Shown here: in pieces, positions 54,894-63,447 of the stretch
Layout: each line of letters starts with the position of its first letter
Position numbering within the stretch: position 1 is the stretch's first letter
From: Pelomonas cellulosilytica
GTDB lineage: Bacteria; Pseudomonadota; Gammaproteobacteria; Burkholderiales; Burkholderiaceae_C
DNA length: 64,000 nucleotides
Assembly (NCBI RefSeq): GCF_021353265.1
Contig: NZ_JAJTWU010000005.1
Location: forward strand, 186,001-250,000
Reading direction: 5' to 3'
The notes under the pieces: model-generated
What the model was told of the DNA's origin: nothing
Seen by the model: the letters and a program-made list of their open reading frames with translations, nothing else
Database searches by the model: none
Program-made: the position numbers and the translations under genes

Positions 54894-56868
54894 AGGTTTC
54901 CATCTCGTTGGGCAGGGCCATCAGTTCGGCCTTGGTGACGGGGATCAGAGGAGTCGCAGCGTCAGCGGATTCGGGCTTGCGCGAGGCAGCGCCGAGCGTC
55001 GACGTGGACGTGAACCCCTCGGCGGCCTTCAGAAAGTTGGACTTCACGCGTTTGCCAGAGCGGATCGCGCCGCCCCACATGTCGATGAGCTCCAAACGGC
55101 CACGCGTCAACGTCTCAGCGGCGTTGCGGAGGGTTAGCTCTTTCTTTTTTGACGCTCGGATCGCCCTGTGCTGGACGGCCGACAGACCCTCTGTGTATTC
55201 GGCCTGACATGACGGCACGTGCAGCCATGATTTCTGGAGCGGGTCGTGGACCCAGACGTGGTGGAGGTTCTCTGGGTTGAACTTGACCTCGGTCCGGAAA
55301 GTCAATCCCACCCGACGGCGAAGGGCTTGGAGTTCAGGCGAGTTGTATCGGAGGTAGTCTTTGACGACACCTTCGTTGCCCACGGTGAGGGTCTTGGCGC
55401 TGGCCATGATGATGTCCAGTTCATTGAAACTGCTTGCCAGCCGAGGCGCCAGCTGCGTGGCGAGGCCTTCGCCATAGAGGTCATAGGCCCGGTCGAGCCT
55501 GCGTTCGCTCACCTCGAAGGGATGGACATCAACTACGGCCTTCAGAACACCCATGCAAAGGGCGCCGAACGTGATGCAAGCGTGCTTCTCAGGCTGTTCC
55601 GGTAAGTAGTTGTTCAGCGGCTTCTCAACTCGGCCTGCGGCGGGGAGATAGCCGTTGATCTCGCCGATCGTGCGTTCCACAGTCGGCTTGAGCCAGGGCT
55701 GCCTTACGGCGCAATGCAACACGTCGGTTGCGAGATGCCAGGCCGCTGCGTGGAAATGGCGGGAATGGAACTCCAGGCCGTTGTCCACGACGATGAGGTC
55801 CGGGATGCCAAAGGCCAGCCAGCGATGCCGCAGCTCAGCGTGCTCCGTGAGGAAGTATTTCGGGGAAATTGCGATCTTGAACGCCGATAGCGCGCTGGCT
55901 AGGCTGGCACTCCAGAAGCTGATGAAGAACCCGGCGATGTAACCGCTATAGCCGTCGACAACGACGGTGATCGTCGGGCGTCCCATGGGCATGCCCGTCA
56001 CGTCGTGCACGACGACGATGTCGAGGATCGTGTGGTCGATCTCGTACCTGGCCAGCGCCCGAGGGGCATCAATGCCACCCAAGCTGTAGCGCCATTTGTT
56101 CCTCGCATAGGCCGGCCCATATCGCGCGACGCAGCGCTCAAAGGGCGATACCTCGTGGATCACGCGGCGCAGCGTGGAGATGCTGATGGCAGCCTCGGCC
56201 GCATCGATGCGGCCGCGATCAGCCTGGACGCTGAGCTCCCTGTCGATCACCAACTTGGTGGCGCTGGCTGACGGGCGCTTGCGGGTGCAGTAGTGGTCGC
56301 GGACTTTGCGACGTGCGATCTCCAGGACCAGTGGATGCAGCCGGCCGCTGGCTCGACGGAAGCAGTTCCCGCTGAGCAACGACAGGGGGTTCCCTCCAGA
56401 CCGGTCAAACTTGCGCATCCAGTCCATGACCGTTGAGGCGGTCGGGACCTGTGCTGCAGAAGTCGTCTCAGCCTCGGCCAGCTCCGACACTGTTTGCGCA
56501 GGCAGCTTGGCAAGTTCAATCCGGATGAGTGACCGCATTCCCTTGCGAATGCCTCGCCTGAGCATGTGCTTGACGATGCCCATGCGGTACTTCAGTCGCC
56601 GTTGCTCTTTCTCCGGGAGGTCCTCAACGGTCTGGACCAACTGAGTTGCGGACTCGGCCTGTTTGGACAAGGCGACGGGGTGCTCCTGTACGACAAGCAG
56701 CCGGCCTGCGAGAAGATCTCGCTGAAGTTCTGCCGTGGAAATCGTCTTGGGCGCGCCGCTTTCAAGGTCGAGGAAGACATTGCGGGAGTCGTCGAGGGTG
56801 CGGTCAAGCCGCCACGTCCTCTGCCCGTCCCGGATGACCAAGCCAATGGTCAGGGTGAAGGTGCTCAT
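54880..56868 (-). CDS. tnsB: TnsB-family DDE transposase
   Basis: The 662-residue transposase of the Tn7/Mu/IS21 retroviral-integrase superfamily has the catalytic triad Asp278 (RYEIDHTILDI), Asp362 (LIVVDNGLEFHS) and Glu398 (LKPTVERTIGEING). N-terminal helical domains bind the transposon ends, and a C-terminal Mu-like beta-barrel and tail follow. TnsB makes the 3'-end cuts and joins ends to target DNA. It overlaps tnsA by 65 nt, an unusually long overlap, and tnsC by 14 nt. Confidence 0.94.
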   Translation of the reverse strand: MSTFTLTIGLVIRDGQRTWRLDRTLDDSRNVFLDLESGAPKTISTAELQRDLLAGRLLVVQEHPVALSKQAESATQLVQTVEDLPEKEQRRLKYRMGIVKHMLRRGIRKGMRSLIRIELAKLPAQTVSELAEAETTSAAQVPTASTVMDWMRKFDRSGGNPLSLLSGNCFRRASGRLHPLVLEIARRKVRDHYCTRKRPSASATKLVIDRELSVQADRGRIDAAEAAISISTLRRVIHEVSPFERCVARYGPAYARNKWRYSLGGIDAPRALARYEIDHTILDIVVVHDVTGMPMGRPTITVVVDGYSGYIAGFFISFWSASLASALSAFKIAISPKYFLTEHAELRHRWLAFGIPDLIVVDNGLEFHSRHFHAAAWHLATDVLHCAVRQPWLKPTVERTIGEINGYLPAAGRVEKPLNNYLPEQPEKHACITFGALCMGVLKAVVDVHPFEVSERRLDRAYDLYGEGLATQLAPRLASSFNELDIIMASAKTLTVGNEGVVKDYLRYNSPELQALRRRVGLTFRTEVKFNPENLHHVWVHDPLQKSWLHVPSCQAEYTEGLSAVQHRAIRASKKKELTLRNAAETLTRGRLELIDMWGGAIRSGKRVKSNFLKAAEGFTSTSTLGAASRKPESADAATPLIPVTKAELMALPNEMETYAFE

Positions 56869-57481
56869 GGTTGTTTGCCAGGAAGAGGGGTTGTTGGGGC
56901 TTGAGGTCGAAGCTCGGGCCGACGGTCAGCAGACGCCGGCCTACGGCGTGACCGATGAGGCCCAAGGCGTAGCCCGCCTGCTCGGCGTCGCCGACGGTGG
57001 CGCCTGACTGCAAGGAGGCCCAGGTCAACAGCGCATCGAGAGCGCCAGGTGGGGGCGTACGGCGCGCCATCGCCCGAAGCGCGGAGACCTGCGCGGTGCG
57101 CTCTGGGTCGAGCAACTGGCTGGGCACCAGATAGAGCGGCAGGCCGAGTGACCGCACCGCATCCCGCAGCCCGGCGTCCAACAGCTCACGGAACCGCTTT
57201 TCGAAGGGCTGCCCCTTGGCCTCGACGAGAGCCTGGGTTCCATCCGACAGCGTGATCCGTAGGTCGGGGGTGTAGTGCTGTGGACGCTCGCCCGCCTTGA
57301 ATTCGATCGCCAGCGGTTGGGATTCGATCCGGACGACGCCTGGCGTCAGCAGCAGGATTTCAATGCAGTGTTTCTCGAGCCTGGATTCGTGCTGAATGGG
57401 TTCGGCTTGGAACCATGGCTCGTGCACCGCTCCCACGCTCCGGTGTGGGGAGCGCGTGATGATTTTTCTTGGGGGTTTCAT
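56804..57481 (-). CDS. tnsA: TnsA endonuclease
   Basis: The protein of about 225 residues has the TnsA restriction-like active site: ESRLEKHCIEILLL (Glu), HYTPDLRITLSDGTQALVEAK (Asp ... Glu-x-Lys). A helical C-terminal part follows. TnsA cuts the 5' ends so that the element moves by cut-and-paste rather than by copying. The ATG at 57481 is preferred over a TTG five codons upstream. It is the first gene of the tns operon and overlaps tnsB by 65 nt. Confidence 0.92.
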   Translation of the reverse strand: MKPPRKIITRSPHRSVGAVHEPWFQAEPIQHESRLEKHCIEILLLTPGVVRIESQPLAIEFKAGERPQHYTPDLRITLSDGTQALVEAKGQPFEKRFRELLDAGLRDAVRSLGLPLYLVPSQLLDPERTAQVSALRAMARRTPPPGALDALLTWASLQSGATVGDAEQAGYALGLIGHAVGRRLLTVGPSFDLKPQQPLFLANNHEHLHPDHWLGHPGRAEDVAA

Positions 57482-57585
57482 TTTCCCGATCGGCAATAGT
57501 TGTCCCGCCCAGGCCTAACCTGGGATTGACTTTTTGCGCGGGGAGAATGAAACTGAAGTCTCTGAGGGCAGCTTCAAGCTCCCGG

Positions 57586-57624
57586 GCGCCACCAACCCCT
57601 GCAAGGGATGGTGGCGCTTTTTTT
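57586..57624 (+). terminator. Strong intrinsic terminator facing outward between tnsA and gp16-like gene
   Basis: Perfect 9-bp stem GCGCCACCA / TGGTGGCGC (57586-57594, 57609-57617), with an inner CCCT/AGGG pairing and seven T following on the plus strand. Oriented to stop plus-strand transcription, yet no plus-strand gene ends here. A possible TTGACT element lies at about 57525. It therefore suggests a short plus-strand RNA starting upstream of tnsA, or an antisense/attenuator element. Confidence 0.75.
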
Positions 57625-57646
57625 CGCGCGGACGTTGGGAGTCGCG

Positions 57647-57892
57647 CTACGTCATGCTGTTCTCCTTGGCTTCCTTTGGTGCTGGCGACTGCTTGATGCC
57701 CAGCGCAACTGCGATTCGATGCGCGTTCCCGCGCATGGCCTGCGTGTAGCCACCAAGAACTTGGTACACAGCGTTCGGATGAAAGCCGTGCTGGCGAGAC
57801 CAGTCTGCGATTGACTCACCGCGCTCGTTGAAATCAGCCCGAACGCGAGCCACCTGGGCCTGCCAGCTGATGTCATTCGGTCCCGTGGTCAT
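57647..57892 (-). CDS. BcepMu gp16-like small HTH protein
   Basis: The 81-residue protein has the pattern ADFNERGESIADWSRQHGFHPNAVYQVLGG...RGNAHRIAVALGIK, which matches the BcepMu gp16 phage-associated family of small helix-turn-helix proteins (a Ner/Cox-like early regulator). It is transcribed in the same direction as tnsA, 165 bp upstream of it. In this position it could regulate the transposition operon. The same family occurs in Mu-like phages, hinting at shared control of DDE transposition. Confidence 0.8.
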   Translation of the reverse strand: MTTGPNDISWQAQVARVRADFNERGESIADWSRQHGFHPNAVYQVLGGYTQAMRGNAHRIAVALGIKQSPAPKEAKENSMT

Positions 57893-58119
57893 TTTGATGA
57901 AGTGTTATGCAGCGCGAGAAGCGGACGCGACTATATGCATGCGGCATGCAGTTTCGCAACAAGTGCCAATCCGACTTAGGGTTTTCTATTGATTATGAAA
58001 TCATGTACGATGGAGTTTTGCTGCAAAACCATGTGCATGTATATGAAGTAATTTCTGGTGGGAGTACTTCTGCGCTGATGCGAGCAGAAGCAGGGCGGGG
58101 GCCATAAGAATTCGTAAAT

Positions 58120-58222
58120 GTTCAGAGTTGAATGAGCACGGAGTTCAGGACTCCCTGGGCATGGTTTGTCCAAGTGCTTGATTCGGCAGTGGGTAGTGTT
58201 CAGAACTCAATGAACTTCGACA
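58120..58222 (-). repeat. Right end of the Tn7-like element with three TnsB-type sites
   Basis: Read inward from 58222 the end is TGTCGAAGTT. Site R1 lies at 58198-58212 (GTTCAGAACTCAATG on plus), R2 at 58143-58157 (GTTCAGGACTCCCTG) and R3 at 58120-58134 (GTTCAGAGTTGAATG). All are inverted relative to the left-end sites. The unequal number and spacing between left and right ends is normal for Tn7-like elements. The stretch 57893-58119 is AT-rich and should hold the promoter of the gp16-like gene. Confidence 0.85.
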
Positions 58223-58308
58223 TTTGCGGGAAAAGATGCACGGGGGAGGAGGGGTATTGCCCGTCTCAGATGCTCGGTGAAGTCAGCTCAAGGCTGATCC
58301 GAGACGTT
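58223..58308 (+). repeat. 86-bp direct repeat, copy 2 (abutting the right end)
   Basis: About 94% identical to 38463-38548, and homology begins at the very first base after the transposon terminus. It keeps the TCAGCT-CAA-GGCTGA hairpin. In Tn7 the right end is the one facing the att site, so this may be the element's recognition sequence. The following 58309-58538 has no supported gene. Confidence 0.8.
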
Positions 58309-58538
58309 TGCAGCTCGCGGCATCAGCGACCGCTACCGCCGAAAGCCGCCAAGCGGCGTCCGCAAGCTCGGCCGGCAGCTTTGCCCCCTGCGATCTTCCG
58401 CTTGATGCTGATGTTGGTATCCGCGCAGCTCATTGACCGCCTCCCCATTCCGCGCCCACCTCAATCGAGCCCTTGCGGTAAGTCGCGCTCGCTCGCTGGG
58501 CCCGCTAGGATGACGCGACAAGTCCAAGGGAGGCAGAA

Positions 58539-59967
58539 ATGATCGGCAAGGTTCGGCTCTACGACTACCGCTGCTTTCGCCGCGAGGCGCCAGCCACGCT
58601 TGAGTTCAGCAAAGGCTTCACCTCCTTCGTCGGCCCTAACAACTCAGGCAAATCCGCGCTCATCCGGTTCCCGTACGAGATGCGCAATGTCATCGCGGGC
58701 ATTGCGGACCAGATGACGCAGGGCACTTGGACGAACCTCGCGAACCAAAAGGGGTGGAACGTAAGCCATGGGCTGTACGAGCCCGCCGAGATTCTGTGCG
58801 AGAGGAACTATCCGGAGTGCTCGATTGATTTCGAGCCAACCCTGAGTGAGGGAGAACAAGTCCTGTCGGTGGCGAAGATGCGTGTCACCTTCGACCAGAC
58901 AGCATCCTTCTATTGCGTGACCCTTTTCGATTCAAACGGCAGCGAGCTGCCTCCGTTGAACCAGGGAGCGTCTCAGACAGACAATCGGTTGACGGTTGGC
59001 AGTGCCGTGTACACCGTCGGCCCGCTACGAAAGTTCCTCCAGTTTCTGCGCGACATCCAATACGTAGGCCCGTTCCGAAACGCCATCAACGAAGGTGCTG
59101 GGACGCACTTCGATGCCTACATCGGGACGGGCTTCATCGCCCAGTGGAATCAATGGAAGACCGGCCCCAACCGGAGCCAAAACAGGGCCATTCAAGAGGT
59201 CACTGAAGACGTCAAACGGCTGATTGGGGCCGACTCACTCGAGATTTCCGCCACGGCCGACGGCAAGTCACTGCAGGTCGTTGTGGACCGACGTCCTCAC
59301 AAGCTACAAGAGCTCGGTGCCGGCTTCTCTCAGATGGTCCTCATTCTGGCCAATGCGCTCATCAAGAAGCCGTCGATGATCGTCATCGACGAGCCAGAAC
59401 TGCACCTGCATCCCAGCCTCCAAAACGAGTTCCTGACCACGCTGGCCAACTACTCGGCGCACGGCGTGATGTTCGCAACGCACTCCATTGGTCTTGCCCG
59501 CCAAGCCGCCGACCAGTGTTTCACTGTGCAGCGACAAGGCCAGGGATCAACGGTCCGTCCATATCAGCGCACGCCTCAGTTGGCGGAATTCCTTGGTTCG
59601 CTGGGCATAGCCGGGCTGCAAGAGTTGGGCTGGAACACCATCCTGCTCGTTGAGGGCGTCAACGACGTCCGTACCGCTCAGGCATTGCTTCGGCTGTACG
59701 ACAAAGACCATTGCACCGTAGTCTTGCCGTTGGGTGGCGATGCGATGGCAAACGGCAAGAGGGACGAGGAACTGAGCGAGGTGAAGCGTCTTGCCGGCAC
59801 AGACGGAAAGGTATTTGCGCTGGTAGACAGCGAACGCGAAATGGCTGGCGGCCCTGCACTAAAGGCTAGGCAGCGCTTCAGCGACAGCTGCGACATGCTG
59901 GAGATCAAGGTTTGCATTACCGAGCGTCGAGCCATCGAGAACTACCTGACGCAGCAATCACTCGATG
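58539..59967 (+). pseudogene. OLD-family ATPase/TOPRIM nuclease, 5' part (split by IS21 element)
   Basis: ATPase of the OLD family: Walker A GPNNSGKSAL, signature-like LGAGFSQMVLILANAL, Walker B SMIVIDEPELHLHPSLQ and H-loop FATHS. A C-terminal TOPRIM region follows with ILLVEGVNDVRTAQALL (Glu) and VFALVDSERE (Asp). OLD nucleases act in phage defence and plasmid/phage exclusion. The frame runs into the IS at 59968 and stops at 60023, giving a 494-residue chimera. Joining across the IS with one 9-bp duplication removed restores a 527-residue protein ending at 63684. The last 51 native residues are lost; catalytic motifs are retained, so partial activity is possible. Confidence 0.9.
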
Positions 59968-60096
59968 TGAACGGCGGTCAGGAAGCGCGCTTATTCGGCG
60001 GTGAGAGCGCGGTTTTGCCTTGAGCCCTGGGAAGGGTCAATTGCGAGTGAGGGGGGCGCGGCGTCGGCCGTGGCCGTCGTCATTCATGAGTTGACG

Positions 60097-60130
60097 GCCA
60101 GGCGGGCGCCCTGCAGGGCGCCCGCCTGGC
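60097..60130. repeat. 34-bp perfect palindrome near the IS left end
   Basis: A GC-only-type perfect inverted repeat centred on CTGCAG with no spacer (arms start gCCAGGCGGGCGCCC). It would form an extremely stable hairpin or cruciform about 130 bp inside the IS. No T tract follows. It could insulate istA from outside transcription or serve in transposition. The rest of 60018-60403 has no supported gene. Confidence 0.8.
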
Positions 60131-60403
60131 GGCGGCGCGAGTAGGGGCGGGGGATGCGCGTGGTTCAGGGCGCGGCGGTGAGGTAGAACCTCGCCGTGCC
60201 CGAGAGGTAGGCGGGCACGGTGCCGGCCCATCGCGTGGCAGCTAAAGCCCGGACACCGTGCCCTACAACCGCGCCAAGTAGCGGGATGCGAGCGCAGTGT
60301 ATGCCGCGGCACGCGGCCGTACACGCTGCATGCAGCTTGCCCTTGGCGTTCCCCGGGAGTCGTTCCGGGGAGCCTGGCCGTCGACCATCCCGCCCGTCTG
60401 TTC

Positions 60404-60859
60404 GTGTGCGCGCGCTGCCGAGTGCAGGTCCTGCTGTGCAGCCGCTGCGATCGTGGTCAGCGCTATTGCGGCCGAGCCTGCTCCGGTGCGGCTCGCCGCG
60501 AGGCGCGGCGTGCGGCGGCACAGCGCTACCAGCGCAGCCGCGCCGGTCGCCTGGCCCATGCCGAGCGCTCCCGGCGCTGGCGTCAGCGCCAGCGCGAGGG
60601 CGAGGACGAACACGGCGCCATTGCCGCTGGCCGCACCCTCCACTTCGTGACGCATCAGGGTTGGCGGGCCGAGGTGCCTGCTGCTCCACTGACCGTGAAC
60701 GAGCCCGACCACGCGGCGAACGCCACCGCTGACCAGGCGCTACAGATCAGGCCGCGCTGCCGGCGCTGTGGCGCGCCGCTGTCGCCCTGGGTGCGCCAGG
60801 GGTTCGTGCGTCACGGCCTGCGGCGCTGGCCTGCCCGCGTGGTCGATCCCTGTCCCTGA
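60404..60859 (+). CDS. IS21-associated Cys-rich accessory protein
   Basis: The protein of about 151 residues has [25 protein letters not shown], a probable zinc-binding cluster. A basic [36 protein letters not shown] segment follows, and a second CRRCGAP pair lies near the C terminus. From memory, similar proteins accompany some IS21-like elements and are annotated as hypothetical. The basic, cysteine-rich make-up suggests nucleic-acid binding. The GTG start is uncertain: the frame stays open upstream and homologues likely begin a few residues earlier. It ends 20 bp before istA. Confidence 0.7.
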   Translation: MCARCRVQVLLCSRCDRGQRYCGRACSGAARREARRAAAQRYQRSRAGRLAHAERSRRWRQRQREGEDEHGAIAAGRTLHFVTHQGWRAEVPAAPLTVNEPDHAANATADQALQIRPRCRRCGAPLSPWVRQGFVRHGLRRWPARVVDPCP

Positions 60860-60879
60860 AGGTCTTCGAAGGAGTCATC

Positions 60880-62382
60880 TTGGTCATCTCCGCCGACATG
60901 AGCGCGCAGATCCTGCGCCTGCACGAGACCGAACGCTGGCGCGTGGGCACCATCGCCCGGCAGTTGCACGTGCATCGCGACACCGTGCGGCGCGTGCTCG
61001 CGCAGGCGGGCCTGTCGCCGCCGGCCGCGCTGCTGCGACCCAGCCGCGTTGACCCGTTCCGGCCGTTCATCCTGCAGACGCTGGCGAAGTTCCCGACGCT
61101 CACCGCAGCGCGTCTGTTCGACATGGTCCACGAGCGCGGTTACCGCGGCAGCCCCGACCACTTCCGCCACCTCGTGGCCTCCCTGCGTCCGCGCCCGGCG
61201 GCCGAGGCCTACCTGCGGCTGCGCACCTTGCCAGGCGAGCAGGCGCAAGTCGACTGGGGGCACTTCGGCTACCTGCAGATCGGCCGCGCGCGCCGGCCGC
61301 TGATGGCCTTCGTGATGGTGCTGAGCTACTCGCGCCGGATCTTCCTGCGCTTCTTCCTCGATGCCCGGATGGACAGCTTCTTGCGCGGCCATGTCGAGGC
61401 GTTTGCCGCCTATGGCGGCTGTGCCCGGGTTCTGCTCTACGACAACCTCAAGAGCGCCGTGCTCGAGCGCATCGGTGACGCCGTGCGCTTCAATCCCGAG
61501 CTGCTGAAGTTCGCGACCCACCATCGCTTCGAGCCGCGCCCGGTCGCCGTGGCCCGCGGCAACGAGAAGGGTCGGGTCGAACGCAGCATCCGCTACATCC
61601 GCGAGTCCTTCTTCGCGGCGCGCGAGTTCGCCGACCTGGATGACCTCAACGCGCAGGCGCGCCGTTGGTGCGAGGGGCTCGCCTCGGATCGGCGCTGGCC
61701 CGAGGACGGCAGCTTGAGCGTGCGACAGGCCTTCGAGGCCGAGCGCGCAAGCCTGCTGGCGCTGCCCGCGCAGGAGTACCCCCTGGGCGAGCGCGTGGCC
61801 GTGCAGGTGGGCAAGACGCCCTACGTGCGCTTCGACCTCAACGACTACTCGGTGCCGCACACCCACGTGCGGCGCACCCTGGCCGTGCTCGCTGATCCCG
61901 AGTGCGTGCGCGTGTTCGACGGCGCAGCCGAGATCGCCCGGCACGCCCGCAGCTACGACGCAGGCGCGCAGATCGAAGATGCCGCCCACATCGATGCGCT
62001 GGTACAGCACAAGCGCCGCTCGCGCGGGCACCGGGGTGTCGATCGGCTCAGCCGTGCGGTGCCAAGCGCGTCTGTGCTGCTCGCGCGGGCCGCCGAGCGT
62101 GGCGAGAACCTGGGCTCCATCACCGCGGCACTGCTGCGCCTGCTCGATCGATACGGCGCCTCGGCGCTGCAGGCGGCCATCGACAGCGCGCTGGCCCAGG
62201 GCGTGCCGCATCCGAACGCGGTGCGCCTGGCCCTGGAGCGCGCCCGCGAGGAGCAGGGGCTGCCCCCGCCCACGGCGCTGCATCTGAGCGAGGAGGTCGC
62301 GCGCCGCGACGCGCCCGTGCGTTCCCACGCCCTGGCCAACTACGACCGAATCGTCCCGGCGGATGAAGGAGAACAGCCGTGA
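60880..62382 (+). CDS. istA: IS21-family transposase IstA
   Basis: The 500-residue DDE transposase has an N-terminal HTH ([24 protein letters not shown]) and the catalytic core: Asp in [10 protein letters not shown], Asp in [11 protein letters not shown], Glu in [16 protein letters not shown]. The TTG at 60880 has AGGAG 7 nt upstream and is preferred; the first ATG (60898) lacks a site at a suitable distance. The istB start overlaps its stop, the normal IS21 arrangement. Confidence 0.95.
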   Translation: MVISADMSAQILRLHETERWRVGTIARQLHVHRDTVRRVLAQAGLSPPAALLRPSRVDPFRPFILQTLAKFPTLTAARLFDMVHERGYRGSPDHFRHLVASLRPRPAAEAYLRLRTLPGEQAQVDWGHFGYLQIGRARRPLMAFVMVLSYSRRIFLRFFLDARMDSFLRGHVEAFAAYGGCARVLLYDNLKSAVLERIGDAVRFNPELLKFATHHRFEPRPVAVARGNEKGRVERSIRYIRESFFAAREFADLDDLNAQARRWCEGLASDRRWPEDGSLSVRQAFEAERASLLALPAQEYPLGERVAVQVGKTPYVRFDLNDYSVPHTHVRRTLAVLADPECVRVFDGAAEIARHARSYDAGAQIEDAAHIDALVQHKRRSRGHRGVDRLSRAVPSASVLLARAAERGENLGSITAALLRLLDRYGASALQAAIDSALAQGVPHPNAVRLALERAREEQGLPPPTALHLSEEVARRDAPVRSHALANYDRIVPADEGEQP

Positions 62383-63182
62383 ACGCACCCATGTCGGCCC
62401 ACGCCGCCGAATTGCGCACTCGGGCCACCGAGCTGCGCTTGCACGGCCTGCTGGCCCATTGGGCCGACGTGATGACCGATCCCGAGGCCGCCGCGCGCGT
62501 GGCGCAGTGGCTGGACTGGGAGACCCAGGAGCGCAGTCGCCGCAGCCTGGAGCGCCGCCTGCGCGAGGCCCACATCGGTCAGTTCAAGCCGCTGGCCGAC
62601 TTCGACTGGAGCTGGCCCGCGCAGATCGACCGCGGCGCCGTGGAAGACCTCATGGCCTTGCAGTTCCTCGCCGACGCCACCAACGTCGTGCTTGTCGGCC
62701 CCAACGGCGTGGGCAAGACCATGTGCGCCTGCAACCTTGGCTACCAGGCGGTGCTGGCTGGCCACACGGTGCTGTTCGTCACCGCCGGCCAGTTGCTGGG
62801 CGATCTTGCCGCTCTGGACAGTGACTCGACCCTGCGCCGCCGGCTGCGCCATTACGCCGCTCCCGACCTGCTGCTGATTGACGAAGTCGGCTATCTCTCC
62901 TACTCCAACCGCCACGCCGACCTGCTGTTCGAGCTGGTCAGCCGGCGCTACCAGCACAAGAGCACGGTGGTCACGACCAACAAAGCGTTCGCCGACTGGG
63001 GCGAGGTGTTCCCGAACGCGGCCTGTGTCGTCTCGCTGGTCGACCGGCTGATGCACCGCGCCGAGGTCGTGCGCATCGAAGGCGAGTCCTACCGGGCCAA
63101 GGAGGCCCAGGAGCGGCTGGCCGCACGAACGCGCCAGCGCGCGGCCAGAGCCGGCGCCACCTCCCGCAAGGCCAAGCCGTGA
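62379..63182 (+). CDS. istB: IS21-family helper ATPase IstB
   Basis: The 267-residue AAA+ protein related to DnaC/DnaA has Walker [21 protein letters not shown], Walker [15 protein letters not shown] and sensor VVTTNKAF. It loads on target DNA and activates IstA. GTG start at 62379 with AGGAG upstream, overlapping the istA stop by 4 nt. The C terminus is basic ([14 protein letters not shown]). Confidence 0.95.
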   Translation: MNAPMSAHAAELRTRATELRLHGLLAHWADVMTDPEAAARVAQWLDWETQERSRRSLERRLREAHIGQFKPLADFDWSWPAQIDRGAVEDLMALQFLADATNVVLVGPNGVGKTMCACNLGYQAVLAGHTVLFVTAGQLLGDLAALDSDSTLRRRLRHYAAPDLLLIDEVGYLSYSNRHADLLFELVSRRYQHKSTVVTTNKAFADWGEVFPNAACVVSLVDRLMHRAEVVRIEGESYRAKEAQERLAARTRQRAARAGATSRKAKP

Positions 63183-63376
63183 CGCCACGCCCGGCCACCC
63201 CATCGGTGCTGCCGACGCACTGGACGCCCGAGCAGGCGTTGGCAGTCTCCGAGTGCCTGCAGGCCCTGAGCGAGCAGCTCTGGATCCTCTACGGCCCGCG
63301 GATCCAACAGGCCTGGCGCGATCAACTCGTGCGTGACACACCATCGCCCCCCGCCGACCCGACTGAACCGTTCTGA
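63179..63376 (+). CDS. Small IS21-associated protein downstream of istB
   Basis: The 65-residue protein starts at a GTG overlapping the istB stop by 4 nt. It has one amphipathic helical segment (TPEQALAVSECLQALSEQLWILYGPRIQQAWRDQLV) between Pro-rich ends. From memory, similar short ORFs follow istB in related elements, so it is probably translated. Its function is unknown; translational coupling hints at a role with IstB. Confidence 0.65.
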   Translation: MTPRPATPSVLPTHWTPEQALAVSECLQALSEQLWILYGPRIQQAWRDQLVRDTPSPPADPTEPF

Positions 63377-63429
63377 CGCCGCCGAATAACGTCGCCTCCC
63401 TCGTCGGCGGCGTCCTCATCTCATCCACC

Positions 63430-63447
63430 AGGGCCCCACGGGGCCCT
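63430..63447. terminator. Stem-loop near the IS right end
   Basis: Inverted repeat AGGGCCCC-AC-GGGGCCCT, 53 bp after the small ORF and before the right terminal repeat. No T tract. It may stop IS transcripts or block read-in. Confidence 0.45.

Larger units (their letters stand above)
38207..58222. mobile_element. Tn7-like transposon with defence-gene cargo
   Basis: About 20.0 kb bounded by TGTCGAA...  at 38207 and ...TTCGACA at 58222. After the first seven bases the two ends match again in inverted orientation as CATTnAGTTCTGAAC. Each end has extra copies of this 15-bp site, which are probably TnsB-binding sites. The core tnsA-tnsB-tnsC-tniQ-tniQ lies near the right end, as in Tn7. The 5-bp flanks differ (gctcg left, tttgc right), so no target duplication is visible. 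The cargo comprises a NACHT NTPase, a retron, a DUF4143/STAND-nuclease pair, an exonuclease and small genes. There is no CRISPR-Cas, so targeting must rely on the TniQ proteins. Confidence 0.85.

Noticed and set aside
38253-57646. CRISPR array or guide-RNA cassette for the Tn7-like element
   Set aside because: No set of regularly spaced short repeats and no Cas-like protein was seen anywhere in the cargo. A CRISPR-associated transposon is not supported.
57534-57749. Plus-strand ORF spanning the terminator between tnsA and the gp16-like gene
   Set aside because: It would read through a strong intrinsic terminator and overlaps the gp16-like gene antisense. No family resemblance.
38463-58308. 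Possibility that the 86-bp repeats are the ends of a larger composite element or direct repeats of an integrative element
   Set aside because: They are direct repeats without an integrase gene or tRNA. Copy 1 lies inside the element defined by inverted TnsB-type termini. The Tn7-like ends explain the boundary better.
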